A stretch of 64,000 nucleotides of DNA from Gemmatimonadota bacterium. Lineage in GTDB: Bacteria > Gemmatimonadota > Gemmatimonadetes > Palauibacterales > Palauibacteraceae. Shown piece after piece: positions 27,479 to 35,457 of the stretch; position 1 is the first letter of the stretch, and each line of letters opens with the position of its first letter. The stretch spans positions 145,193 to 209,192 of the forward strand of contig JAJDUL010000035.1 of NCBI GenBank assembly GCA_022826685.1, read 5' to 3'. The notes beneath the pieces were generated by a model, which saw only the letters and a program-made list of their open reading frames with translations, had not been told where the DNA came from and made no database searches. The position numbers and the translations under genes were made by a program.

Positions 27479-27742
27479 TCAGTGGACGTTGCGGAGGGTG
27501 TAGAGGAAACGCTTCGCGAGGTCCGTCACGTCGAGGCCCACGACGCGGTCGGTCTCGACGCGGACGTTCGTGTGGCCACCCGCCCGGTCGACGGCGAACC
27601 GGGCGAGGCCGATCTCTCCGGCGAAGGTGATCGACGCCTCCGTCTCCTCGCGCACGGCGAGCCCGGAATGTCGGCCGAAAAACGCCTTCGCGCGGTCGAG
27701 GACATCCTCCGGGGACAGATCGGTGATCGTGACGTATCGCAT
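27479..27742 (-). CDS. Hypothetical protein, 87 residues
   Basis: It starts at ATG 27742 with an aggggg ribosome-binding site about 8 nt upstream and begins MRYVTITDLSPEDVLDRAKAF. It looks like a small alpha-beta protein: N-terminal helix, then four strands with polar faces (EASITFAGEIGLARFAVDRA, TNVRVETDRVVGLD) and a C-terminal helix. No known motif was recognised. It is probably co-transcribed with the beta-grasp-like gene 45 bp downstream. Confidence 0.6.
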   Translation of the reverse strand: MRYVTITDLSPEDVLDRAKAFFGRHSGLAVREETEASITFAGEIGLARFAVDRAGGHTNVRVETDRVVGLDVTDLAKRFLYTLRNVH

Positions 27743-27863
27743 GTGGGAACCCCCTGGTCGGGCCGCAAAATCCTGCCGCCCCTGCGGCGCGTCAACCGCA
27801 CCACGCGAGAACCTTGGGCGGAATATTGGCCACAGGTGCCCGGGGGCGATACCATCTCCCGCC

Positions 27864-28964
27864 ATGAGCCCTCCAATCTCGTTCGGCCGCTTCTTTCTGC
27901 CCGGCCCGACCGAAGTCCCCCCGGATCTGTTCGACGCCATGAGGCGACCCGTCGTCGGGCACCGGAGCGCCGAGGTCTCGGGCCTGGTCGAAGAGATGCA
28001 GCCGCTGGCGTCGCGACTCTTCCGGACGTCGAGGCCCGTGTATCTGTCGACGTCGTCCGCCACCGGCATGATGGAAGCGGCGATCACGAACCTCACGCGC
28101 CGCCGCGTCCTCTGCCTCACGAACGGGTCGTTCAGCAAGCGGTTTCACGCGATCGCCGAAGCGACGGGACGCCCCGCGGATGCGCTCGAGGCGGAATGGG
28201 GCGAGCCGAACCTCCCCGAACGCCTGCACGACGCGCTCTCGAACGCGCCGGGCCGATACGATCTCGTCACGGTCGTCCACTCGGAGAGTTCGACCGGCGT
28301 CCTCAATCCGCTGGAGGAACTCGCCGCCGTCGTCCACGAGTTCGACGACGTGCTGATCGCCGTCGATACCGTCTCATCCCTGGCCGGGGCGCCCGTGAAG
28401 ACCGACGAGTGGGGGCTGGACTTCGTCCTTACGGGGTCGCAGAAGGCGGTGGCGCTGCCGCCGGGCCTCGCGCTGGCCGTCGCCTCCGAGAGGGCGCTGG
28501 CCCGCGCACGGGAGGTCGAGCACCGCGGCTTCTACTTCGACATCCTCAAATTCGAGAAGAACCTCGAGCGCTGGCAGACGCCGAACACCCCGGCGGTCTC
28601 GCTCTTCTTCGCTCTCGAGCGGCAGCTCGACCGGATGATGGAGGAGGGGCTGGAGGCGCGCTGGGAACGGCATGACGCGATGGCGCGCCGGACGTACCAA
28701 TGGGTGGACGATACGGCCGCGCGAACGGGCCACCCGTGGCGCGTGCTGGCGCCGGAAGGCTACCGTTCGCCCTGCGTGACGGTCATCATGCTTCCGGATG
28801 GCCTGACGGGTCCCGAGGTCGTCTCCCGTGCTCTGGCGCACGGTTATACGGTGGCGGCGGGTTACGGGCCCCTGAAGCAGCCGTCGTTCAGGATCGGGCA
28901 CATGGGCGAACACACTCTCGACGAACTCGAAGCGCTGCTGGCCGTCCTCGACGAAGTCCTGTGA
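27864..28964 (+). CDS. Class V aminotransferase, probably phosphoserine aminotransferase-like
   Basis: A 366-residue PLP enzyme. It starts MSPPISFGRFFLPGPTEVPP; FLPGPTEVP is the class V substrate-loop motif. HSESSTGVLNPL and VDTVSSLAG hold PLP contacts, and the PLP lysine is in TGSQKAVALPPG. The family includes alanine-glyoxylate, serine-glyoxylate and phosphoserine aminotransferases. It is followed 10 bp later by serA, and in several lineages this paralog supplies the transamination step of serine synthesis in place of canonical SerC. That assignment is inferred from the neighbour. Confidence 0.82.
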   Translation: MSPPISFGRFFLPGPTEVPPDLFDAMRRPVVGHRSAEVSGLVEEMQPLASRLFRTSRPVYLSTSSATGMMEAAITNLTRRRVLCLTNGSFSKRFHAIAEATGRPADALEAEWGEPNLPERLHDALSNAPGRYDLVTVVHSESSTGVLNPLEELAAVVHEFDDVLIAVDTVSSLAGAPVKTDEWGLDFVLTGSQKAVALPPGLALAVASERALARAREVEHRGFYFDILKFEKNLERWQTPNTPAVSLFFALERQLDRMMEEGLEARWERHDAMARRTYQWVDDTAARTGHPWRVLAPEGYRSPCVTVIMLPDGLTGPEVVSRALAHGYTVAAGYGPLKQPSFRIGHMGEHTLDELEALLAVLDEVL

Positions 28965-28974
28965 GCGGAATCCC

Positions 28975-30612
28975 GTGAGCGAGTCGAAGGGCGGCGACCT
29001 TCGCGTCATCCTTGCGGATCCCCTCCTCCCGGACGGGATCGAGACGCTGCGGGCCGCCCCCGGGCTCGCGGTCGAGGACCACACGGAATCGGATCGCGAG
29101 GCGCTCCGCAGCGCGCTCGAAGGCGCATCGGCGCTCATCGTGAGATCCCGCACGAAGGTGACCCCCGACCTCATCGAGTCCGCTGACCGGCTGAGAGTCG
29201 TGGGGCGCGCGGGCGTGGGCGTGGACAACATCGACATCCCCGCCGCCACGCGGCGCGGAATCGCCGTGCTCAACGCGCCCGCGGCGAACACGCAGTCCAC
29301 GGCCGAACTCGCATTCGCCCTGCTCCTCGCCGCGGCCCGCCGGATCACGGAGGCGGACGCAAGCATCCGCGCCGGGGAATGGAGGCGCAAGGAGCTGCGC
29401 GGGATCCAGTTGAGCGGGAAGACGCTCGGCGTGATCGGACTCGGGCGGATCGGGGCGGAGGTCGTGTGGCGGGCGCGGGCGTTCGGGATGCGCGTCGTGG
29501 CCCACGATCCCTTCGTGAGCGCCGATCGCGCGAGCGATCTGGGGGTGGAACTCGCAAGCCTGGACGAACTCCTCCCGGCCTGCCACGCGATCACGCTGCA
29601 CGTTCCCCTCTCCGAGGAGAACCGCGGGTTCATCGGCCGCAAGGAGCTCGCGGCCATGCGCCCGGGCTCGATCCTGGTGAACGCGGCCCGGGGCGGGCTC
29701 GTGGACGAGGCGGCGTTGGCCGAGGCGCTCGGCAGCGGCCATCTGGGAGCCGCCGGCCTCGACGTGTTCGAGACGGAACCGCTCCCCGCCGACAGCCCGC
29801 TGCGGGATGCCCCGCAACTCGTGTTCAGCCCTCATCTGGGCGCGTCCACGTATGAAGCGCAGCGTCAGGTCTCCCGGCAGATCGCCATCTCCGTCCGAGA
29901 CGCGCTCGTCGACGGCGACTACAGCGCCGCGCTGAACGCTCCCTTCGAGGCGGAGGACCGCGACGGGGCGGGCCCCATCATGGATCTCGGATACCGCCTG
30001 GGACGCCTCCTCGCCGGACTCGAGGACGCACCGCCGAGCCGGATCGACGTGCGCTACGGAGGACCGAGGGACGGTGTGCTCGGACCCCTCGCGGCAAGCG
30101 TCGCCGTCGGTTTCCTCGAACGCCGCGTCGATCCCCCGCTCAACGTCGTGAACGCGCTCTCGATCGCGGCGGAGCGGGGCCTGGAGATCGTGCGGGTACG
30201 CACGCAGGCCGTGGGCGACTACACGAACTACGTCGAACTCTCCGCGGCCTCGGGGAGAGGCAGGGGACGAGGCAGGGGCAGGGGCAGGAGCGGCATGGTC
30301 GTGGGCGGAGCCCTCATGGGAGCCCGGATGGAACCGCGGATCGTGCGGGTCGGCACCTTCCGCATCGAGACGGAGCCCCGCGGCACCTGTCTCCTCATCC
30401 GCAATCGCGACCAGCCGGGCGTGATCGGCGCCGTGGGGACGGTACTCGGCGAAGCGAACGCGAACATCGCCGAATATCACCTCGCGCGGCGAAAGGGCGG
30501 TGGCCAATCCTTCGGCGTGGTGAGGATCGACGAGGAACTGCCGGCGGAGACGCTGCGCGAGTTGGAGGACCTCGACGGAGTCGAAGAGGTGCGCCAGGTC
30601 AACTTCGACTGA
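28975..30612 (+). CDS. serA: D-3-phosphoglycerate dehydrogenase with ACT domain
   Basis: A 545-residue enzyme that oxidises 3-phosphoglycerate to 3-phosphohydroxypyruvate with NAD+. Visible: VGRAGVGVDNID, NAD-binding GVIGLGRIG, NAARGGLVDE, and the catalytic His in PHLGAST. The C-terminal ACT domain (TCLLIRNRDQPGVIGAVG) usually binds serine for feedback control. An odd Arg-Gly repeat, GRGRGRGRGRGR, sits in the allosteric-substrate-binding region, just before MVVGGALMGARMEPRIV. It starts at GTG 28975. Confidence 0.95.
   Translation: MSESKGGDLRVILADPLLPDGIETLRAAPGLAVEDHTESDREALRSALEGASALIVRSRTKVTPDLIESADRLRVVGRAGVGVDNIDIPAATRRGIAVLNAPAANTQSTAELAFALLLAAARRITEADASIRAGEWRRKELRGIQLSGKTLGVIGLGRIGAEVVWRARAFGMRVVAHDPFVSADRASDLGVELASLDELLPACHAITLHVPLSEENRGFIGRKELAAMRPGSILVNAARGGLVDEAALAEALGSGHLGAAGLDVFETEPLPADSPLRDAPQLVFSPHLGASTYEAQRQVSRQIAISVRDALVDGDYSAALNAPFEAEDRDGAGPIMDLGYRLGRLLAGLEDAPPSRIDVRYGGPRDGVLGPLAASVAVGFLERRVDPPLNVVNALSIAAERGLEIVRVRTQAVGDYTNYVELSAASGRGRGRGRGRGRSGMVVGGALMGARMEPRIVRVGTFRIETEPRGTCLLIRNRDQPGVIGAVGTVLGEANANIAEYHLARRKGGGQSFGVVRIDEELPAETLRELEDLDGVEEVRQVNFD
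30254..30290. repeat. GGCAGG-type hexamer array inside serA
   Basis: Irregular six-base units such as ggcagg encode the Arg-Gly repeat of SerA. Being in-frame, expansion or loss of units would alter only repeat length. Confidence 0.75.
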
Positions 30613-30644
30613 CCGACCATAGGGTTGATGGCCCCCGGCAGGAT

Positions 30645-30658
30645 CTGAAGGCCTTCAG
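30645..30658. terminator. 14-bp perfect palindrome between serA and the BtuF-like gene
   Basis: ctgaaggccttcag is fully self-complementary and overlaps the stop codon of the converging minus-strand gene. It may form a short bidirectional terminator stem; no T-tract is seen. Confidence 0.3.
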
Positions 30659-31587
30659 GCGGGGGGACTCCACACGGCGGCGACCGTCGCATCCGGGGTG
30701 GGGCGGCGGTCTGGGTGGAGCAGGCCGCCGAGGATCTCGACGCCGGTGACGAAGCGGGGACCCGAGCGGTTGAAGTAGGAGGAGGCGTCGACGACCCAGG
30801 CGCGGCCCTCCGCGATCGCGCGCGGTGCCACTTTCCGGAGACGTTCGGAGTGCACGTCGGCATCGTCCCGCGCAGCTTCGATACCGTAGCCGCAGGGCAT
30901 GAGGAGCAGCGCATCCGGATCGAGGTCGCCCATCTCATCCCACGACACTTCCCGGGAAGGCTGCCCCGCCTCGCCCACCAGGTTGCGGCCTCCGGCGAGT
31001 TCGATCATCTCCGGCACCCAGTGGCCGGGCGCGAAGGGCGGATCGAACCACTCGATCCCGAGCACCCGCGGAGCGACGGCGTCCCGTACCGCCGCGCGCA
31101 CCGCATCGAGTCGGCTCCGGAGCGATCCCCCTGCTTCCCGGGCGATCTCCGGACTGCCGGCGGCCCGCGCCACCTGCGTGACCGAAGCGAGGATCTCGTC
31201 GATCGTGTGTGCGTCCAGCGACACCACCTCCGCCTCGATTCCGCGCGCCCCGAGCACCTCGCGCACGCCGTCCGTCGGCACGGCGCACACGTCGCACACG
31301 GCCTGAGTGATGACGATGTCCGGGTCGAGCTTCTCCAGGACGGCCGCGTCGACCTCGTATACGCTGCCGTGTTCGGCCATCGCCTGTCGCACGGCGGCGT
31401 CGATCTCTCCGCTCGAGAGGTCCTCGGGGTCGAAGCGGGGGCGGCTGACGCGGGGGCGATCGAGCAGATACGGCGGATGATCGCACTCGTGCGAGATGCC
31501 GACGAGGCACTCGCCGAGACCGAGCGCATCGACGATCTCGGTCCCCGACGCGAGGAGCGAGACGATGCGCGGAGCGGCCGGCGTCAC
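30655..31587 (-). CDS. BtuF-like periplasmic-binding-fold protein without signal peptide
   Basis: A 310-residue protein of the PBP-III fold (PRIVSLLASGTEIVDALGLG, then GISHECDHPP), with two lobes joined by a long helix. Similar proteins are annotated as cobalamin-binding or iron-siderophore-binding. No export signal is visible, so it may be cytoplasmic, which is unusual for a transport receptor; a Cys cluster CDVCAVP is also present. It starts at GTG 31587. The MoeB-type gene ends 16 bp upstream on the same strand. Confidence 0.75.
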   Translation of the reverse strand: MTPAAPRIVSLLASGTEIVDALGLGECLVGISHECDHPPYLLDRPRVSRPRFDPEDLSSGEIDAAVRQAMAEHGSVYEVDAAVLEKLDPDIVITQAVCDVCAVPTDGVREVLGARGIEAEVVSLDAHTIDEILASVTQVARAAGSPEIAREAGGSLRSRLDAVRAAVRDAVAPRVLGIEWFDPPFAPGHWVPEMIELAGGRNLVGEAGQPSREVSWDEMGDLDPDALLLMPCGYGIEAARDDADVHSERLRKVAPRAIAEGRAWVVDASSYFNRSGPRFVTGVEILGGLLHPDRRPTPDATVAAVWSPPA

Positions 31588-31602
31588 GGGTTCAGGCCTC
31601 CA

Positions 31603-32763
31603 TCAGTACTGCGGCATCGCCGGGTCGATCTCCTCCGCCCACGCGAGGATCCCCCCCGCGAGGTTGACGGCGGTGTCGAACCCGACCGCGCGCAGGTACT
31701 CGACCGCCTGGTCGCCGCGGGGGCCCGAGCGGCAGTGGATGATCAACGGCTCCGACGCGTCGAGGCTCTCGACGGCCTCCGGGAGCGTCGCGAGCGGCAC
31801 GAGCCGCGCGCCCGCCTCCTCCAGGTTGCAGATCGCCCACTCGTAGTCCTCGCGTACGTCGATGAGCTGGAAGCGCTCGCCGGCGTCGATCCGGCGCTTC
31901 AGTTCGTGTACGTCGATGTCGAGGTCGTGCATGGCACCCTCCGTTTCCGTGCCGTCGGGCGGCGCTCCGCAGAAGCGCTCGTAGTCGATGAGTTCCGTCA
32001 CGCTCGGCTCGGAGCCGCAGACCACGCAATCAGGGTCCCGGCGGATGTCCAGCGAGCGGAACTCCATGCGCAGCGCGTCGATGAGGAGCAGGCGCCCGGC
32101 GAGCGTGTCGCCGATCCCCGTCAGCCACTTGATCGCCTCGTTCGCCTGGATCGACCCCACGATCCCGGGCAGGACGCCCAGGACGCCGGCTTCCGCGCAG
32201 TTGGGCACGAGACCCGGAGGCGGCGGATCCCGAAACAGGCAGCGATAGCAGGGACCGTCGGGCGCGCCGAACACGGACGCCTGTCCCTCGAAACGGAGGA
32301 TGGCCCCGTACGCAAAGGGCGTTCCCAGCATCACGCAGGCGTCGTTCACGAGATACCGCGTCGGGAAGTTGTCGCTCCCGTCGATGACGAAATCCCATCC
32401 CTCGAGGATCTCGAATGCGTTGCTGGAATCCATGCGCGTCTCGAACGTCTCGACGGCGACGTCCGGGTTCAGGCCCGTGAGCCGCGCCCGGGCCGAGGCG
32501 AGCTTCGGCGTCCCGACCGCGTCCGTGTCGTAGAGCACCTGGCGCTGCAGGTTGGAAAGTTCCACGCGGTCGTGGTCCACGAGGCCGAGCCGTCCCACCC
32601 CGGCCGCGGCGAGATAGAGCGCGGCCGGCGACCCCAGTCCGCCCGCCCCCACGATGAGTACGCTCGAAGCCCGCAGGCGACGCTGCCCCGCCAGTCCCAC
32701 CTCGGGGATGCTGACGTGACGCCCGTAGCGGACGAGTTCGTCGCGGGAAAGGTCGCCGTCCAC
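31603..32763 (-). CDS. MoeB/ThiF-type adenylyltransferase with rhodanese domain
   Basis: A 386-residue protein: residues about 1-270 are an E1-like domain with VGAGGLGSP (ATP loop) and zinc cysteines CYRC and CVVC. Residues about 290-386 are a rhodanese domain with active-site Cys in IIHCRSGPRGDQ. MoeZ/MoeBR proteins adenylate and thiocarboxylate small ubiquitin-like sulfur carriers used for molybdopterin, thiamine or cysteine synthesis. The GTG at 32763 is chosen because it follows the rpe stop by 7 bp and gives the usual N-terminus DLSRDELVRYGRHVSIPEVG. Confidence 0.9.
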   Translation of the reverse strand: MDGDLSRDELVRYGRHVSIPEVGLAGQRRLRASSVLIVGAGGLGSPAALYLAAAGVGRLGLVDHDRVELSNLQRQVLYDTDAVGTPKLASARARLTGLNPDVAVETFETRMDSSNAFEILEGWDFVIDGSDNFPTRYLVNDACVMLGTPFAYGAILRFEGQASVFGAPDGPCYRCLFRDPPPPGLVPNCAEAGVLGVLPGIVGSIQANEAIKWLTGIGDTLAGRLLLIDALRMEFRSLDIRRDPDCVVCGSEPSVTELIDYERFCGAPPDGTETEGAMHDLDIDVHELKRRIDAGERFQLIDVREDYEWAICNLEEAGARLVPLATLPEAVESLDASEPLIIHCRSGPRGDQAVEYLRAVGFDTAVNLAGGILAWAEEIDPAMPQY

Positions 32764-32770
32764 CCCGTCC

Positions 32771-33475
32771 TCAACCGTAGGGCGCGAGCGCGTCGCGCAG
32801 CGCCGCCATGTTCGCGGCGATCCCCGGCGCCCACCGGAACACGGAAGAACCGGCCACGAACACCGACGCCCCCGCCGCGGCGCACACGGGAGCAGAGGTC
32901 GGATCGATCCCTCCGTCGACCTGGATCGCCGGCGGAGCCAGCCCGCGATCCGCCGCCATCCGCAGCACCGTGGAGATCTTCGGCACCGCTTCGGCAATGA
33001 ACTTCTGTCCCCCGAACCCCGGGTTCACCGTCATCACGAGGACGAGGTCCACGTACCCCAGGACTTCCGACAGGGTCTCCGCGGGCGTGGCCGGGTTCAG
33101 CGCGACGCCGGCGTAGCAGCCCAGCTCCCGGATCCGGTGCAGGTCGCCGTGCAGGTGGGCGGACACCTCCTGGTGGACCGTGAGCACGTCCGCGCCCGCC
33201 TCCGCGAAAGGCTCGAGGAACTCGCCGGGGTTGTCGATCATCAGGTGCACGTCGAGGAACGAGTCGGAGACGGCGCGCAGCGACTCCAGCACCGGCAGCC
33301 CGATCGTGAGGTTGGGGACGAAGTGCCCGTCCATGACGTCGAGCTGGAACCACTCCGCCCCCGCGGCCTCGGCCTCGGCCACCTCCGCTCCCAGCCGCGC
33401 GTAGTCGGCGGCGAGGATCGATGGGGCGATGACCATCCCCCCCGGCAACGCCCGATTCAGTCCGCGTTCGGTCAC
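32771..33475 (-). CDS. rpe: Ribulose-phosphate 3-epimerase
   Basis: A 234-residue TIM barrel that interconverts ribulose 5-phosphate and xylulose 5-phosphate. APSILAADYARLG opens the barrel, MDGHFVPNLTIG carries the metal/acid residues, HLMIDNP supplies a histidine, and VNPGFGGQKFI and VDGGID complete the site. The GTG at 33475 is used; Met14 at 33436 would also be reasonable. It is upstream of the MoeB-rhodanese gene on the same strand. Confidence 0.95.
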   Translation of the reverse strand: MTERGLNRALPGGMVIAPSILAADYARLGAEVAEAEAAGAEWFQLDVMDGHFVPNLTIGLPVLESLRAVSDSFLDVHLMIDNPGEFLEPFAEAGADVLTVHQEVSAHLHGDLHRIRELGCYAGVALNPATPAETLSEVLGYVDLVLVMTVNPGFGGQKFIAEAVPKISTVLRMAADRGLAPPAIQVDGGIDPTSAPVCAAAGASVFVAGSSVFRWAPGIAANMAALRDALAPYG

Positions 33476-33515
33476 GCTCCGAACCTCCCAAGCAGTCCCG
33501 GCGTCGCCACCGGCG

Positions 33516-34715
33516 TCAGATCAGGTTGAGCCGCTCGCCCACCTTCTTCAGGGCGGCGAGAGCGGCGTCGATGTGCTCGCGCTCGTGCGCGGCCGACAGC
33601 TGACAGCGGATCCGAGCCTCGCCGCGCGGGACCACGGGATACCCGAACCCGATGACGAAGACCCCCTCGCGCAGCAGTTCGCGGCTGAGACGTATCGCGT
33701 CCGCCGTCCGTCCGATGATGACGGGGACGATCGGCGTGCCGCCCGGGATCGGCTTGTACCCGAGTTCGATGAGTCCTTCCCGATAATACTCCGTGTTGTC
33801 GCGGAGCCGGGCCACGAGTTCCGGGTGTGTCTCCAGGTGCTCGATCGCGGCCATGGCCCCGGCCGCCGAGTGGCAGGGCAGGGCGTTGGTGAACAGCTGT
33901 GTGCGCGACGCCTGGACGAGATAGTCGATCACCGCCTCGGAACTGGCCGTGAAGCCGCCCGCCATGCCCCCGAGCGCCTTGCCGAGCGTCGACGTGACGA
34001 TGTCGACCTCGCCGTGCATGCCGAAGTGCTCGGGCGTCCCGCGTCCCGTGTCGCCCAGCACCCCCGTCGCGTGCGAGTCGTCCACGGCCATGATCGCGTC
34101 GTAGCGGTCGCACAGTTCCCGGATCTCCGGCAGCGGCGCGATTTCCCCTTCCATGGAGAAGATGCCGTCCGTGATGACGAGCCGGTGGCGCGCGTCCCGG
34201 CTCGCCTCGAGGGCGTCGCGCAGCGAGTCCATGTCCATGTGGTCGTAGATGAAGCGCCGCGCCTTGCAGAGGCGGATCCCGTCGATGATGCAGGCGTGGT
34301 TGAGGCGGTCGGAGATCAGGGCGTCGTCCGCCCCCAGCAGGGGCGCGAAGAGGCCCTCGTTCGCGTTCCACGCGGAGGTGTAGGTGAGGGAGGCCGGCGT
34401 CTCGAGAAAGTCCGCGATCTTCGCCTCGAGTTCGTGGTGAATGTCGAACGTCCCGCAGATGAAGCGCACCGAGGAGGTCCCCGCGCCGTACCGGTCCACC
34501 CCCTCCTTCACCGCCCGCATCACGGATGGTTCGTCGCACAGGCCGAGGTAGTTGTTCGAGCACATGTTGATGGTCTCGCCCAGACCGGCGATGTCCACGA
34601 CCGGAGCCTGCCGCCCCATGATGTGCAGGAGTTCCTTGTGAACCCCGCTCTCCTTCATCTCCCCGAGTTCGGAGACGAGGCGATGCTCGAGGCCCCGGTT
34701 CACATTCGACGTCAT
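33516..34715 (-). CDS. kbl: Glycine C-acetyltransferase (2-amino-3-ketobutyrate CoA ligase)
   Basis: A 399-residue alpha-oxoamine synthase that splits 2-amino-3-oxobutanoate with CoA into glycine and acetyl-CoA. The substrate loop is CSNNYLGL, GTSSVRFICGT is family-specific, and the PLP lysine is Lys246 in STLGKALGG. An ATG at 34742 gives nine extra residues, but gaggag lies 9 nt before the ATG at 34715, so that start is preferred and it matches the usual length. It acts after tdh, which lies upstream on the same strand with a lipoprotein gene between. Confidence 0.95.
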   Translation of the reverse strand: MTSNVNRGLEHRLVSELGEMKESGVHKELLHIMGRQAPVVDIAGLGETINMCSNNYLGLCDEPSVMRAVKEGVDRYGAGTSSVRFICGTFDIHHELEAKIADFLETPASLTYTSAWNANEGLFAPLLGADDALISDRLNHACIIDGIRLCKARRFIYDHMDMDSLRDALEASRDARHRLVITDGIFSMEGEIAPLPEIRELCDRYDAIMAVDDSHATGVLGDTGRGTPEHFGMHGEVDIVTSTLGKALGGMAGGFTASSEAVIDYLVQASRTQLFTNALPCHSAAGAMAAIEHLETHPELVARLRDNTEYYREGLIELGYKPIPGGTPIVPVIIGRTADAIRLSRELLREGVFVIGFGYPVVPRGEARIRCQLSAAHEREHIDAALAALKKVGERLNLI

Positions 34716-34781
34716 CACATCCCGCTCCTCATACAGTGTCATGATCCGTCCGCTCTGGTCATCGCGCCGCTCGCGGGGTGG

Positions 34782-35444
34782 TCACGGGTAGAGGTCGCCG
34801 ACCCGCTTGTCGGTGGCCCACGCGGTGTCGACACGGATTCTGGGGCGCGACCCCCAGTTTCCGCAGTCGCTGAACGCCCGCAGCCGCCCTCGGACATGGA
34901 GGATACGGTCGGTCCCCGCCTGCCGAAGCTCGGGGCTCAGCCCGTCGAGCGCGAACACCCGCTGGCCGCCGATCCACCCCGGCCCGAACAGCCAGCACCC
35001 GGCCGCCTCGCGGATCGTCCCCTCCCCCCAGGTGCGGATGCCGGAAAACCCGCCGCTGTCCGTCGCCACGAGCGTGCCGAGATCGATCTCCGCCGCGGTG
35101 CGGATCCGGTAGTGGCCGGGCACGTCGAGCGTGATCGGCCGCGCCTCGTAATAGCTGACGTGATTGGGCGCGCACACCGCACGGAAGGTGGTCCGGCGCG
35201 CCGCGAGTTCGATCGAGGAGTCCGTGACGGCAAGCGTCGCGGTGTCCAGCCGCCCGCAGGCGTCCTCGGACACGGGCCCGCCGAACTCGAAGGAGAACGG
35301 TGCCCCCACCTCGACCGTCTCGGGGTACGCGACCCAGGTGACGAGCGCTTCGCTGGAGGTGCCGTCCCCGAGCCGCCAGCATCCCGCCGTCAGCAGCACG
35401 GCACCGGCGAGGGCGGGGACGACGGGGGCGGCGGCGCGCGCCAC
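34782..35444 (-). CDS. Hypothetical lipoprotein between tdh and kbl
   Basis: A 220-residue protein starting at GTG 35444 with a signal ending in lipobox LLTAGC. The mature part is beta-rich with several cysteines (DACGRLD, AVCAPNHVSYY, GCWLF, SDCGNWG) that could form disulfides. No domain recognised. It sits 13 bp after tdh and about 66 bp before kbl, so it is probably co-transcribed with threonine catabolism, but a functional link is unproven. Confidence 0.7.
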   Translation of the reverse strand: MARAAAPVVPALAGAVLLTAGCWRLGDGTSSEALVTWVAYPETVEVGAPFSFEFGGPVSEDACGRLDTATLAVTDSSIELAARRTTFRAVCAPNHVSYYEARPITLDVPGHYRIRTAAEIDLGTLVATDSGGFSGIRTWGEGTIREAAGCWLFGPGWIGGQRVFALDGLSPELRQAGTDRILHVRGRLRAFSDCGNWGSRPRIRVDTAWATDKRVGDLYP

Positions 35445-35457
35445 GGGGGCCGAACCG

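Noticed and set aside
34740..34742. ATG at 34742 as the kbl start
   Set aside because: A gaggag ribosome-binding site lies 9 nt before the later ATG at 34715, and that start matches the usual Kbl length.
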